Assembly: GCF_002109495.1 (NCBI RefSeq)
Contig: NZ_LVJN01000016.1
Span: 124,001 to 188,000, forward strand
Origin: Magnetofaba australis IT-1
Lineage (GTDB): Bacteria > Pseudomonadota > Magnetococcia > Magnetococcales > Magnetococcaceae
Reading direction: 5' to 3'
Length of the DNA: 64,000 bases
Below, one piece after another: positions 56,077 through 64,000 of this stretch (its first letter is position 1; every line of letters starts with the position of its first letter). The position numbers and the translations under genes were made by a program. Below the pieces are notes generated by a model. The model was not told the DNA's origin. It saw only the letters and a list, made by a program, of their open reading frames with translations, and ran no database searches.

Positions 56077-57348
56077 TTACAGATTCGGATAGAGCGGGAA
56101 CTGCTCGCACAGGGCGTCCACCTGCTGGTGGATCTCCGCTTCAATGGCCGCATCGCCTTCGCCGCCGGTGGCGTCCACCGCATCGACGATCTTGACGATC
56201 ATCTGACCCACGGCGCGGAACTGCTCCTCTTTGAAGCCGCGGGTGGTGGCCGCCGGGGCGCCCAGGCGGATGCCCGAGGTGATGAAGGGGCTGCGCGGAT
56301 CATTGGGGATGGCGTTCTTGTTACAGGTCAGACCGGCGCGCTCCAGGGCGTGCTCGGTGGCCTTGCCGGTGATGTCGCGGCTGGTCAGGTCCACCAGCAT
56401 CAGGTGGTTGTCGGTGCCGCCGGAGACGATGCGCAGACCGCCCTCAACCAGGGTGGCGGCCAGCACGGTGGCGTTGGCTTTGACCTGCTGGATGTACTGT
56501 TTGAAATCCGGTTGCAGCGCCTCTTTGAAGGCCACCGCCTTGGCGGCGATGACATGCATCAACGGGCCGCCCTGGATGCCGGGGAAAATCTTGGAGTTGA
56601 TCTTCTTGGCCAGATCTTCGCGGTTGGTGAGGATCAGGCCGCCGCGGGGGCCGCGCAGGGTTTTGTGGGTGGTGGAGGTGACGATGTCGGCGATGCCGAT
56701 GGGGCTGGGGTGTTCGCCCACCGCCACCAGACCGGCGAAGTGGGCCATGTCCACCACCAGATCGGCGCCCACTTCATCGGCGATTTCACGGAATTTGGGG
56801 AAGTCGATGACGCGGCTATAGGCCGAGGCCCCGGCGACGATGATGCGCGGTTTGTGTTCACGGGCCAGTTGGGCCACCTGATCATAATCGATGGTTTCGG
56901 TCTCGGGGTTGAGGCCGTACTGCACCGCATTGAACACTTGGCCGGAGAAGTTGACGGTGGCGCCATGGGTGAGGTGACCGCCGTGGGCCAGGGACATGCC
57001 CAGAATGGTGTCGCCCGCCTTGCCCAGGGCCAGATAGGCGGCCATGTTGGCTTGGGAGCCGGAGTGGGGCTGCACGTTGGCGTAGTTGCAGCCGAACAGC
57101 TCCTTAACCCGGCTGATGGCCAGATCTTCGGCCACGTCCACGTGTTTGCAGCCGCCGTAGTAGCGCTTGTGGGGGTAGCCTTCGGCGTATTTGTTGGTCA
57201 GCACGCTGCCTTGCGCCTGCATCACCGCCTGGCTGACGATGTTTTCCGAGGCGATGAGTTCGATCTCGTGCTTTTGGCGACCGAGTTCGGCGTCGATGGC
57301 GGCTTGGATTTCGGGGTCGAACTGGCTCAGATCGGTGGGCTGGCTCAT
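56077..57348 (-). CDS. glyA: Serine hydroxymethyltransferase
   Basis: A 423-residue PLP enzyme that interconverts serine and glycine with tetrahydrofolate. [20 protein letters not shown] is the N-terminal signature, [16 protein letters not shown] the substrate-site segment, and the PLP lysine is in [21 protein letters not shown] precedes the ATG at 57348; an eight-residue longer start is rejected. It lies downstream of rpiB on the same strand, with repeat copy M between them. Confidence 0.96.
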   Translation of the reverse strand: MSQPTDLSQFDPEIQAAIDAELGRQKHEIELIASENIVSQAVMQAQGSVLTNKYAEGYPHKRYYGGCKHVDVAEDLAISRVKELFGCNYANVQPHSGSQANMAAYLALGKAGDTILGMSLAHGGHLTHGATVNFSGQVFNAVQYGLNPETETIDYDQVAQLAREHKPRIIVAGASAYSRVIDFPKFREIADEVGADLVVDMAHFAGLVAVGEHPSPIGIADIVTSTTHKTLRGPRGGLILTNREDLAKKINSKIFPGIQGGPLMHVIAAKAVAFKEALQPDFKQYIQQVKANATVLAATLVEGGLRIVSGGTDNHLMLVDLTSRDITGKATEHALERAGLTCNKNAIPNDPRSPFITSGIRLGAPAATTRGFKEEQFRAVGQMIVKIVDAVDATGGEGDAAIEAEIHQQVDALCEQFPLYPNL

Positions 57349-57418
57349 GGCGGTCGTCCTTTTGGTAAACAAACGCTCAGTGGCGTCTCACGTGCGCAAT
57401 TGTGCGTCATACGCTGGG

Positions 57419-57570
57419 GCGTAAAATTGGAAAATCCCGACATTTATGGCGGGATTTTTCGGGGTCTGGGGTCCGCGACCCCAGCGGGTGCAGGGCGGCG
57501 CCCTGCTGGGTCCAGGGCAAAGCCCTGGTGGGGTTTGGGGCAACGCCCCAATATCTTTCATCTTGCCAAA
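57419..57570 (+). repeat. Hairpin repeat copy M (subfamily I)
   Basis: The head stem is AAATCCCG/CGGGATTT around ACATTTATGG. CTGGGGTC/GACCCCAG, CAGGGC/GCCCTG (twice, as CAGGGCGGCGCCCTG and CAGGGCAAAGCCCTG) and TTGGGGC/GCCCCAA with ATATCTTTCATC follow. The usual CGAGGGC stem is missing, replaced by the TTGGGGC stem. It lies between rpiB and glyA, antisense. Confidence 0.84.
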
Positions 57571-57579
57571 GATTGAGAA

Positions 57580-58035
57580 TCAGCGTTTCAAGTACTCCGC
57601 CGCATTGGACTCAATCTTATCCAACCGGCGCTGGTGACGGGCGCCTTCGAATTCGGTCTCCAACCACACACGGACGATACCCTCGGCCACATTGGGGCCG
57701 GTGGTGCGTCCGCCCAGCACCAGCACGTTGGCGTCGTTGTGCTGACGGCACAGGCGCGCGCCATATTCATCGTGCACCAAGGCGGCGCGGATGCCCGGAT
57801 AGCGATTGGCGGCGATGCTGATGCCGATGCCGGTGCCGCACAGCAGCACGGCGCGCTCGCCGTCGCCGTTGAGAACGCCCTGACACGCCTTGGCGGCGTA
57901 GTCGGGATAGTCCACCGAATCGGGGCCGTCGACGCCGAGGTTGACCACCTCCACGCCGGGGGCGGCCTGCAACTGGGCCAGGACTTTATCCTTCAACTCA
58001 AAAGCGCCGTGATCACAAGCAACCAGAATGCGCAT
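57580..58035 (-). CDS. rpiB: Ribose-5-phosphate isomerase B
   Basis: A 151-residue isomerase of the RpiB/LacAB family that interconverts ribose 5-phosphate and ribulose 5-phosphate. The N terminus has ILVACDHGAFELKDKV; the catalytic region has VDYPDYAAKACQGV and LLCGTGIGISIAANRYPGI with the active-site Cys. HNDANVLVLGGRTTG is also conserved. AGGAGG precedes the ATG at 58035. It fits the rpiB-glyA pairing seen in alphaproteobacteria. Confidence 0.94.
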   Translation of the reverse strand: MRILVACDHGAFELKDKVLAQLQAAPGVEVVNLGVDGPDSVDYPDYAAKACQGVLNGDGERAVLLCGTGIGISIAANRYPGIRAALVHDEYGARLCRQHNDANVLVLGGRTTGPNVAEGIVRVWLETEFEGARHQRRLDKIESNAAEYLKR

Positions 58036-58281
58036 GGCGGCCTCCTGTCTGGGGGCGGAACGCACAGCGCCCGGCCGTTGGGGGGAATCAAGGAGGCGAA
58101 TATTCTAGGGGAAAGCGCGGTTGGAAGCAATCATTGGTTGGCGGATGCGCAACAAGCGCCCACGCGGGGATGACGCACAGCGTTGGAAAACAGGTTTCGC
58201 ATACCCCGTTGCCCTGTAAACAGTGGTAATATTGTGGCCAATATTTCGGTGTTCCAGGCGGTTCTTGGATGGGAAATTCTG

Positions 58282-59256
58282 ATGATCTCACGATTGCTGC
58301 GCGGTGGAATAGTTGTGGCGGCCTTGACTTTGGCCGGGTGTGGTGGCGATGGGCCGATCGGTGATGCGCCTCTGCAAGGCTATGTGGAGGGCGATTACGT
58401 CCGTCTGGCCGCGCCCTTGGCGGGGGAGCTGACCACCCTGTCGGCGCAGCGCGGGGCGACCATTGAAGCGGGCGCGACGGCGTTTGCACTGGAGCGCGCC
58501 AGCGAAACCGCCCAGCGTGATGAGGCCGCCGGGCGACTGCGCGCGGCGCAGGCGCAGTTGGCCGACTTGCAGTCGGGTCAACGCGCCGAAGAGTTGAAAG
58601 TGATTCGCGCGCAACTGGCCCAGGCGGAAGCCTCACGGCGACTCTCCTCCATCGAGCTGGACCGGGTGGCCAAGCTGGTGCGCGACAAAACGCTCTCCCA
58701 AGAGCGGCTGGATTCGGCGCGGGCCGAGGATGATGTCAATCGCGGCCATGTGGCGGAGTTGCTGGCGCGTCTGCGCGTGGCCGAACTCAGCGCGCGGCCC
58801 GACGCCATCGCCGCCGCCGAAGCCAATGTGGCGGCGGCGCAAGCGGCTCTGCGGCAGGCGCAGTGGCGGGTGGATCAGAAAAGCGTCGCCACAGCACAAG
58901 GCGGGTTGGTGGAGCAGACCTACTATGAACCCGGCGAGTGGGTGGCGGCGGGTCAGCCGGTGGTGAGCATCCTGCCGCCGGAGAACCGCAAGGCGCGCTT
59001 CTTCATCCCGGAACCGTTATTGGGTGGCGTGCAGGTGGGGGCGAAAGTGCGCCTGGGCTGTGACGGCTGCGGCGCGCCCATTGCCGCCACCATCGTCTAT
59101 ATCTCGCCGGAAGCCGAATACACCCCGCCGGTGATCTACAGTCAGGAGACCCGCGACAAGCTGGTGATCATGGCCGAAGCCAAGCCCGATCCGGCGGATG
59201 CGGTGAAGCTCACAGTGGGGCAGCCGTTGGATGTGTGGTTGGGGGAGACGCCTTAG
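58282..59256 (+). CDS. Membrane-fusion (HlyD-type) lipoprotein of an ABC export system
   Basis: A 324-residue periplasmic adaptor. A lipobox (LTLAGC, Cys near residue 21) marks it as a lipoprotein rather than a TM-anchored HlyD. Long helical hairpins follow (QAQLADLQSGQRAEELKVIR, AELSARPDAIAAAEANVAAA) and then the lipoyl/beta-barrel part, ending in VGQPLDVWLGETP. It is similar to the YbhG/YhiI type. It belongs with the ATPase and permease genes downstream, although repeat copy N now separates them. Confidence 0.85.
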   Translation: MISRLLRGGIVVAALTLAGCGGDGPIGDAPLQGYVEGDYVRLAAPLAGELTTLSAQRGATIEAGATAFALERASETAQRDEAAGRLRAAQAQLADLQSGQRAEELKVIRAQLAQAEASRRLSSIELDRVAKLVRDKTLSQERLDSARAEDDVNRGHVAELLARLRVAELSARPDAIAAAEANVAAAQAALRQAQWRVDQKSVATAQGGLVEQTYYEPGEWVAAGQPVVSILPPENRKARFFIPEPLLGGVQVGAKVRLGCDGCGAPIAATIVYISPEAEYTPPVIYSQETRDKLVIMAEAKPDPADAVKLTVGQPLDVWLGETP

Positions 59257-59270
59257 GCGGCGGAAAAGTT

Positions 59271-59520
59271 TGGATGATGAAAGATATCGAGGGCTGCGCC
59301 CTCGAGCTCCCAAAGTCCAAACCTTGGGGCTTTGCCCCAAACCCCATGAGGGCGCTGCCGGGGGCCCGCCAGGGCTTTGCCCTGGACCCAGCAGGGCGCC
59401 GCCCTGCACCCGCTGGGGGCGCAGCCCCCAGGCCCCGCCGCCGACCAGTCGGCGGCCAATAGTGAGCGCAAGCTCAGACTACGTCACGCAAACATTGGCC
59501 GTTTTGTACAGTTCTGGTTT
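59271..59520 (-). repeat. Hairpin repeat copy N, within the exporter operon
   Basis: On the minus strand: head CCAGAACTGTACAAAACGG / CCAATGTTTGCGTGACG, then GGCCGCCGAC/GTCGGCGGC, CTGGGGGC/GCCCCCAG, CAGGGC/GCCCTG twice, a decayed stem, TTGGGGC/GCCCCAA and CGAGGGC/GCCCTCG with ATATCTTTCATC. The next gene's ribosome-binding site lies just beyond its head. It is the longest module string in the window. Confidence 0.84.
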
Positions 59521-59535
59521 CTTTGGAGCCTGTTT

Positions 59536-60465
59536 ATGTCCCTTGCCATTGATGTGCGCGATCTCAATAAGCATTTCGGCGATAAACACGTCGTGCGCAA
59601 TCTCACCCTGCAAGCGCAGCAAGGCGAGATCTTCGGCTTTCTCGGCCCCAACGGCAGCGGCAAAACCACCTCCATCCGCATGCTCTGCGGCCTGCTCACC
59701 CCAGATAGCGGCGCTGGCCAGTGCCTCGGCTTCGACGTGGTGCGCGACACCGCCGCCATCAAACGCCACGTCGGCTACATGACCCAACGCTTCTCCCTGT
59801 GGGAAGACCTCACCATCAGCGAAAACCTCCACTTCATCGCCCGCATGTACGGCATGCCCAAACGCAAACAAGCCGTCGCCGAAACCCTGGAGAAGCTGGG
59901 GCTGGTGGAGCGCCGCAACCAACTGGCCGGGGCGCTCTCCGGCGGTTGGAAACAGCGTCTGGCCCTGGCCGCCTGCATGATGCACCAACCGCGTCTGCTG
60001 TTGCTGGACGAACCCACCGCCGGGGTCGACCCCAGCGCGCGGCGCGAATTCTGGGACGAGATCCACAAACTGGCCGCCGAAGGGGTCTCAGTGCTGGTCT
60101 CCACCCACTACATGGACGAGGCCGAACGCTGCCACAAACTGGCCTATATCGCCCGGGGGCAACTGCTGGTCACCGGCTCCATCGACGAGGTGGTGGCCAG
60201 TCAGGGGTTGGCGGCGTGGGAGGTGAGCGGATCCGGCGGGCTGAATGATCTGACCGCGCAACTGCGCGCCCTGGAGGCGGTGGAGCAGGTGACCGCATTC
60301 GGGACGCGGCTGCACGTCATCGGCCCCGACGCCGAGCGGCTCGACGCCGCGCTGACGCCGTTTCAGCGGGATAGCCGCCTGCGCTGGACACGCATTGAGG
60401 CGGGATTGGAGGATGTCTTCATCACCCTCATGGAGCGCTATTTCCGCCAGCAGGAGGGGAGTTGA
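59536..60465 (+). CDS. ABC transporter ATP-binding protein (YbhF/DrrA type)
   Basis: A 309-residue cytoplasmic ATPase. The Walker A motif is FLGPNGSGKTTSIRML, the Q-loop GYMTQRFSLWEDL, the signature ALSGGWKQRLALAACMM and the Walker B LLLLDEPTAGVDPSARREFW with its His switch in VLVSTHYMDEAE. The C-terminal tail fits drug or polyketide exporters. The ATG at 59536 has GGAG upstream; a longer frame through the repeat is rejected. It precedes its permease by two bases. Confidence 0.93.
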   Translation: MSLAIDVRDLNKHFGDKHVVRNLTLQAQQGEIFGFLGPNGSGKTTSIRMLCGLLTPDSGAGQCLGFDVVRDTAAIKRHVGYMTQRFSLWEDLTISENLHFIARMYGMPKRKQAVAETLEKLGLVERRNQLAGALSGGWKQRLALAACMMHQPRLLLLDEPTAGVDPSARREFWDEIHKLAAEGVSVLVSTHYMDEAERCHKLAYIARGQLLVTGSIDEVVASQGLAAWEVSGSGGLNDLTAQLRALEAVEQVTAFGTRLHVIGPDAERLDAALTPFQRDSRLRWTRIEAGLEDVFITLMERYFRQQEGS

Positions 60466-60467
60466 CC

Positions 60468-61598
60468 ATGGGCGGCTCGCTGCATCGGCTGTTTGGGATC
60501 GCGCTTAAGGAGTTCATTCAACTCAAGCGCGACCGCCTCACCTTCGCCATGATCGTGGGCATCCCGATTATGCAACTGCTGCTGTTCGGCTTCGCCATCA
60601 ACAGCGACCCCAAACATCTGCCCACCGCCATCCGCGCCGCCGACCACAGCGCCTTCACCCGCGCCTTCGTGCAGGCGCTCAAGACCAGTGAATATTTTCG
60701 TATCATCGGCGAGGCCGCCAGCGAAGCGGAGGCCGACGCTCTGCTGCTGCGCGGCGACGTGCAGTTCGTCCTCACCATTCCGGCGAACTTCTCCCGCCGC
60801 CTGGTGCGCGGCGAGCGTCCGGCGCTGCTGCTGGAGGCCGACGCCACTGACCCGGCGGCCACCAGCAACGCCCTGGGCGCGCTCACCACCCTCGGCCAGA
60901 GAGTGCTCAATCGGGAGTTGAGCGGCCCGCTGACCTCTTTGCGCACGGGTCCGGCGGCGTTTGAGGTGCGGGTGCAGCGCCGCTACAACCCGGAGGGGAT
61001 CACCCAACACAATATCGTGCCGGGGCTCATGGGGGTGATTCTCACCATGACCATGGTGCTGATGACCGGTCTGGCCATGACCCGTGAGCGCGAGCGCGGC
61101 ACTTTTGAGAATTTGCTGGCCACCCCGGCGCGACCGCTGGAGGTGATGATCGGCAAGATCCTGCCCTACATCCTCATCGGCCTGTTGCAGATTTCGCTGA
61201 TTCTGCTGGCGGCGCGGTTCATCTTCCACGTGCCGTTTATTGGGTCGTTGTTGCTGCTGTATGGCGTGGCGCTGCTGTTCATCGCCGCCAATCTCACCCT
61301 GGGCATGACCTTCTCCACGGTGGCGCGCAATCAGTTGCAGGCGATGCAGATGACGTTCTTCTTCTTCCTGCCGTCGATCCTGCTGTCGGGCTTCATGTTT
61401 CCGTTTCGCGGCATGCCGGAGTGGGCGCAGGCCATCGGCAATGTGCTGCCGTTGACCCACTTCCTGCGGCTGGTGCGGGGGATTCTGCTCAAGGGGGCGA
61501 CGGCGGCGGATCTGGTTCCGCACATGTGGCCCATTGCGCTGTTCATGCTGGTGGTGATGGCGCTGGGGGCGAAGTTCTATAAGCGCACTTTGGATTGA
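60468..61598 (+). CDS. ABC-2 type permease (YbhR/YhhJ type)
   Basis: A 376-residue membrane component with one N-terminal helix, a large periplasmic domain (residues ~45-160) and five C-terminal helices. LTMTMVLMTGLAMTRERERG and FLPSILLSGFMFPFRGMP are family signatures, with QAIGNVLPLTHFLRLVRGI after them. AGGAGGGGA lies before the ATG at 60468. A second permease gene, as in YbhFSR, is absent, so it probably works as a homodimer with the ATPase and the lipoprotein adaptor. The substrate is unknown. Confidence 0.92.
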   Translation: MGGSLHRLFGIALKEFIQLKRDRLTFAMIVGIPIMQLLLFGFAINSDPKHLPTAIRAADHSAFTRAFVQALKTSEYFRIIGEAASEAEADALLLRGDVQFVLTIPANFSRRLVRGERPALLLEADATDPAATSNALGALTTLGQRVLNRELSGPLTSLRTGPAAFEVRVQRRYNPEGITQHNIVPGLMGVILTMTMVLMTGLAMTRERERGTFENLLATPARPLEVMIGKILPYILIGLLQISLILLAARFIFHVPFIGSLLLLYGVALLFIAANLTLGMTFSTVARNQLQAMQMTFFFFLPSILLSGFMFPFRGMPEWAQAIGNVLPLTHFLRLVRGILLKGATAADLVPHMWPIALFMLVVMALGAKFYKRTLD

Positions 61599-61622
61599 TG
61601 CGCGCTTGCTTAAGGAGACGTG

Positions 61623-62252
61623 GTGAATCCAGGGGTAATGGTTGAGTATATCACGGTGGTGTGGCTGTTCCTGGCCACGCCCGGCCCCAGCCATCTGCTG
61701 ATGCTGGCCAATGGCGTGAGCTACGGGTTTGCCCATGCGCGGCCAACCGCATGGGGCGATCTGAGCGCCAATGCGTTGCAGATCATGGCGGCGGGCTTTG
61801 GCTTGGCCGGGATTATCATTGCGTCAGAGGACGTATTTACCGCGATCAAATGGGCCGGGGTGGCGTATCTGATCTATTTGGCGGCGCAGAAGTGGCGTCT
61901 GGCGGGGCGATCGGTTCCCCATTGTCAGGCGGATAGCGCGGCCCCCGGTTGGCGGCGGATGTACCTGCAAGGCTTCTTCACCTCCGCCGTGAATCCCAAA
62001 GCGGTGGTGTTTTTCGCGGCGCTGTTTCCGCAATTCCTCAATCTGCAGGAGGCGTTGGCGCCACAGGTCGCCATTTTGGGCGCGCTCTATCTTCTCATCG
62101 ATGGCGCATATCTGCTGGCTTATGGACGTTTTGCCGCCTGGGTGGGCGCGCGCATGCAGTCGCGGGCGGCGTTCTGGACCCATCGCGCCGCGGCGGCGTG
62201 TTTGATCGCCACCGCCGTGTTGCTGGCTTGGAAAGACGCGCAACTCCATTAA
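61623..62252 (+). CDS. LysE/RhtB-family amino-acid exporter
   Basis: A 209-residue inner-membrane protein with six helices. The N terminus WLFLATPGPSHLLMLANGVSYG carries the TPGP motif of the family, and KWAGVAYLIYLAAQKWRL and GFFTSAVNPKAVVFFAALFP are typical later segments. The start is a GTG at 61623 (or the GTG at 61620) just after AAGGAG. It lies 24 bp after the permease and may be in the same transcript. The exported amino acid cannot be assigned. Confidence 0.88.
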   Translation: MNPGVMVEYITVVWLFLATPGPSHLLMLANGVSYGFAHARPTAWGDLSANALQIMAAGFGLAGIIIASEDVFTAIKWAGVAYLIYLAAQKWRLAGRSVPHCQADSAAPGWRRMYLQGFFTSAVNPKAVVFFAALFPQFLNLQEALAPQVAILGALYLLIDGAYLLAYGRFAAWVGARMQSRAAFWTHRAAAACLIATAVLLAWKDAQLH

Positions 62253-62273
62253 CCGGCTGAGCTGTCGCCGCCA

Positions 62274-62687
62274 TCATGCGCGGCGCGACATGCCGGGTCG
62301 GTCGGCGTCGTGGGCTTCGAAACCGTACTTCTCATAGAAGCGGGATTTACCCGCCGCCGCCATCAGACCGATGAAGCGACCGGGGGCGTTCTGTTGCAGC
62401 CACGCCATCAGGGCGTCGACGATCTGCGCGCCGCAGCCGCGTCCCTGGTAGTCGGGGATGACGATGACGTCCTGAATGTAATAGTAGATCCCATCGCCGA
62501 TGACGCGCCCGCAGCCGACGGGTTGATCCCCCGCCATGAGCGTGACGGCGTAACGGGAGTCCGCCAGCGCTGGGGCGGTGATGGCGGGGTCGATGGCGGG
62601 CCAGCCCACGGCGCTGCGCAGGGCGTTATAGATCTCCGCCGAGGGCGGCGCATGGCGCAAAGTCAGAGGCTCCACGAAATTCTCCAT
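62274..62687 (-). CDS. GNAT-family N-acetyltransferase
   Basis: A 137-residue protein with the GNAT core: DVIVIPDYQGRGCGAQIVDAL is the acetyl-CoA pyrophosphate-binding motif A (split as VIPDYQGRGCG), and GKSRFYEKYGFEAHDADRPG the C-terminal region. The ATG at 62687 has no good ribosome-binding site. The longer frame to 62849 runs through a repeat copy and is rejected. The acceptor substrate is unknown. It converges on the LysE gene. Confidence 0.83.
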   Translation of the reverse strand: MENFVEPLTLRHAPPSAEIYNALRSAVGWPAIDPAITAPALADSRYAVTLMAGDQPVGCGRVIGDGIYYYIQDVIVIPDYQGRGCGAQIVDALMAWLQQNAPGRFIGLMAAAGKSRFYEKYGFEAHDADRPGMSRRA

Positions 62688-62716
62688 CAAATGAATAAAA
62701 AGGAGAGAGCGCGATA

Positions 62717-62912
62717 TGCAACCAAACCTGCGCAGAACGACCAATGTTTGCGTGACGCAGGGTGAGCTAGCGCTGACTATTGGCCGCCGATTGGTCGGCG
62801 GCGGGGTCTGGGGGCCGCGCCCCCAGCGGGGTGTGGGGCGGCGCCCCACGGTGTGGTTGTTAGGGGAGCTCGAGGGCGCAGCCCTCGATATCTTCCAGCA
62901 ACCCTGTGTTCA
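62717..62912 (+). repeat. Hairpin repeat copy O (first of a tandem triplet)
   Basis: The head is CCTGCGCAGAACGACCAATG...GCGTGACGCAGG, then GGCCGCCGAT/GTCGGCGGC-type, CTGGGGGC/GCCCCCAG, GTGGGGC/GCCCCAC and CGAGGGC/GCCCTCG with ATATCTTCC. It lies upstream of the GNAT start, antisense to it. Confidence 0.85.
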
Positions 62913-62934
62913 CTTTTACAGAGAGCGCCATGCG

Positions 62935-63125
62935 AAACCGAAATGGCGCAAGACGACCAATGTTTGCGTGACGCAGGGTGAGCGAGCGCTGACTATTGGC
63001 CGCCGACTGGTCGGCGGCGGGGTCTGGGGGCCGCGCCCCCAGCGGGGTGTGGGGCGGCGCCCCACGGTTTGGTTTTTGACCTTAGGGGAGTTTGAGGGCG
63101 CAGCCCTCAATATCTTCAATCGTCA
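62935..63125 (+). repeat. Hairpin repeat copy P (second of the triplet)
   Basis: Nearly identical to copy O up to the last module, which is TGAGGGC/GCCCTCA rather than CGAGGGC/GCCCTCG, the same paired change as in copy G. The head CCAATGTTTGCGTGACGCAG is intact. It starts about 20 bp after copy O. Confidence 0.85.
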
Positions 63126-63158
63126 AGAGTCAGTTAAGTCAAAATGTCGGCAACCCGC

Positions 63159-63275
63159 ATCAATCTATTGGCCGCCGACTGGTCGGCGGCAGGATGTGGG
63201 GCGGCGCCCCACGGTGTAGTCCTTGGGAGCTCGAGGGCGAAGCCCTCGATATCTTTCATCACCCATCAATTATTG
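63159..63275 (+). repeat. Short hairpin repeat copy Q (third of the triplet)
   Basis: Only CTATTGGCCGCCGAC/GTCGGCGGC, GTGGGGC/GCCCCAC and CGAGGGC/GCCCTCG with ATATCTTTCATC remain. It lacks the head and the CTGGGGGC stem. It ends 14 bp before the SpmB-like gene stop. The 600-bp gap between the GNAT and that gene is almost entirely copies O, P and Q. Confidence 0.82.
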
Positions 63276-63288
63276 AGAGCAACCGGCA

Positions 63289-64000
63289 TCAATTGAACAG
63301 CATGGAGCAGATCACCACGGCGGAGATGATGCCCACCAGATCGGCGGTCAGCGCGGCGGCCAGGGCGTGGCGGGCGCGACGGATGCGCACGGCGCCGAAG
63401 TAGACCGCCAGCACATAGAAGGTGGTCTCGGTGGAGCCTTGCAGCGTACTCACTAGAATGCCCACGTAGCTGTCGGGGCCGATGGCTGGATTGTGCAGAA
63501 TCTCCGCCATCACGCCGTAGGCGCCGGAGCCGGAGAGGGGGCGCAGCAGGGCCATGGGCAGCGCCTCGGCGGGCAGGCCGAACAGACTGGTGATGGGGGA
63601 GAGCGCGCCGATGAGCAGATCCATCGCCCCGCTGGCGCGGAACATGCCGACGGCGGCCAGAATCGCCACCAGATAGGGGATGATGCGCACCGCCACGTCA
63701 AAACCTTCGCGGGCGCCTTCAACAAAGGCTTCGTAGACCTTCACTCCGCGCGAGGCGCCGAACCCCAACATGCCGACGATGAGCACCGGGATCACCCAGG
63801 GGGAGATAATCTGCCCATAGACGATGGCCAGGGGAATGAAGGCGACAATCAGCAGCAGGAACGCCGCCGACACCCAAGTGGGATAACCGGTCTGCGCGGC
63901 GGCGGCGGCGTGACGCGCGGTGGGATCCAGATCCATGGCGTCGTAGGCCTGCTTTTCCGATTCGGCGACGAAGGCGTCATCCTCCATGAAGTCCGGATCC
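63289..64000 (-). CDS. SpmB-like membrane protein with nucleoside-recognition (Gate) domain, 5' end beyond the window
   Basis: At least 237 residues are open to the window edge, with an in-frame ATG at 63987 that is probably internal. Five or six helices are seen (residues ~40-230). Segments IIPYLVAILAAVGMFRASGA and PLSGSGAYGVMAEI, and STLQGSTETTFYVLAVYFGA, are typical of spore maturation protein B and related Gate-domain proteins also found in non-sporulating proteobacteria, often as SpmA-SpmB fusions. The function is unclear. The upstream part cannot be judged. Confidence 0.8.
   Translation of the reverse strand, partial: DPDFMEDDAFVAESEKQAYDAMDLDPTARHAAAAAQTGYPTWVSAAFLLLIVAFIPLAIVYGQIISPWVIPVLIVGMLGFGASRGVKVYEAFVEGAREGFDVAVRIIPYLVAILAAVGMFRASGAMDLLIGALSPITSLFGLPAEALPMALLRPLSGSGAYGVMAEILHNPAIGPDSYVGILVSTLQGSTETTFYVLAVYFGAVRIRRARHALAAALTADLVGIISAVVICSMLFN

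Noticed and set aside
62716-63219. A 167-residue ORF spanning repeat copies O-Q, with similar short ORFs at other copies
   Set aside because: The shared peptide (NVCVT...LALTIGRRLVGGG) is just the hairpin repeat read in one phase. Copies differ by whole-module swaps and paired stem changes, which preserve structure and not protein sequence.

Overview
The window is a GC-rich chromosomal segment of a Gram-negative proteobacterium. It carries a MucR/Ros regulator, a complete 14-gene nuo operon, lipoprotein and outer-envelope functions, and an aclBA pair encoding a divergent ATP-citrate lyase, the key enzyme of the reductive TCA cycle. MucR plus reductive-TCA autotrophy suggests an early-branching alphaproteobacterium of the Magnetococcus type, that is, a microaerophilic marine autotroph. 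This is inference: no 16S gene and no magnetosome (mam) genes lie in the window.

Layout. 1-9.7 kb: a truncated hypothetical gene, aclB-aclA on the minus strand, a ferritin-like protein, an orphan GH13 amylosucrase-type enzyme, a 321-bp internally deleted IS3 remnant, tRNA-Asp(GTC), and a glycine-rich unknown protein. 9.8-24.7 kb: nuoA to nuoN in canonical order (complex I), with a hairpin repeat lodged between nuoM and nuoN. 25.2-35.6 kb: a MidA/NDUFAF7-type methyltransferase, fabI, aroC, mucR, a small unknown gene, a rubrerythrin-rubredoxin operon (minus strand), and aroA-cmk-rpsA. 36-47 kb: a hybrid histidine kinase, a chemoreceptor with two CZB-like zinc-binding modules, a nagZ-type glycosidase, a SPFH/NfeD/thioredoxin cluster, a voltage-sensor-like K+ channel with an RCK domain, and mutY. 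47-56 kb: a SIR2-TPR protein with a near-identical 105-bp tandem array, a three-gene membrane/SDR-DoxX/DUF2269 operon, and a second large hybrid kinase. 56-64 kb: glyA, rpiB, a lipoprotein membrane-fusion protein plus ABC ATPase and permease, a LysE exporter, a GNAT, and a partial SpmB-like membrane protein at the edge.

The most unusual content is a family of about 17 dispersed intergenic repeats (roughly 60-320 bp) between 23 and 63.3 kb. Better preserved copies start and end in an inverted TATAGTYGCT-like sequence abutting a TA duplication. Their interiors are strings of interchangeable hairpin modules whose stems covary between copies. In two cases, removing the element together with one TA restores a sensible reading frame or stop codon. 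This points to a recently active MITE-like element with structurally selected content. No transposase able to move it lies in the window.

Working together: complex I, the reductive-TCA lyase and the rubrerythrin/rubredoxin peroxide defence fit a microaerophilic autotroph, and the shikimate genes (aroC, aroA) and fabI are housekeeping. The two orphan hybrid kinases and the zinc-type chemoreceptor give environmental sensing.
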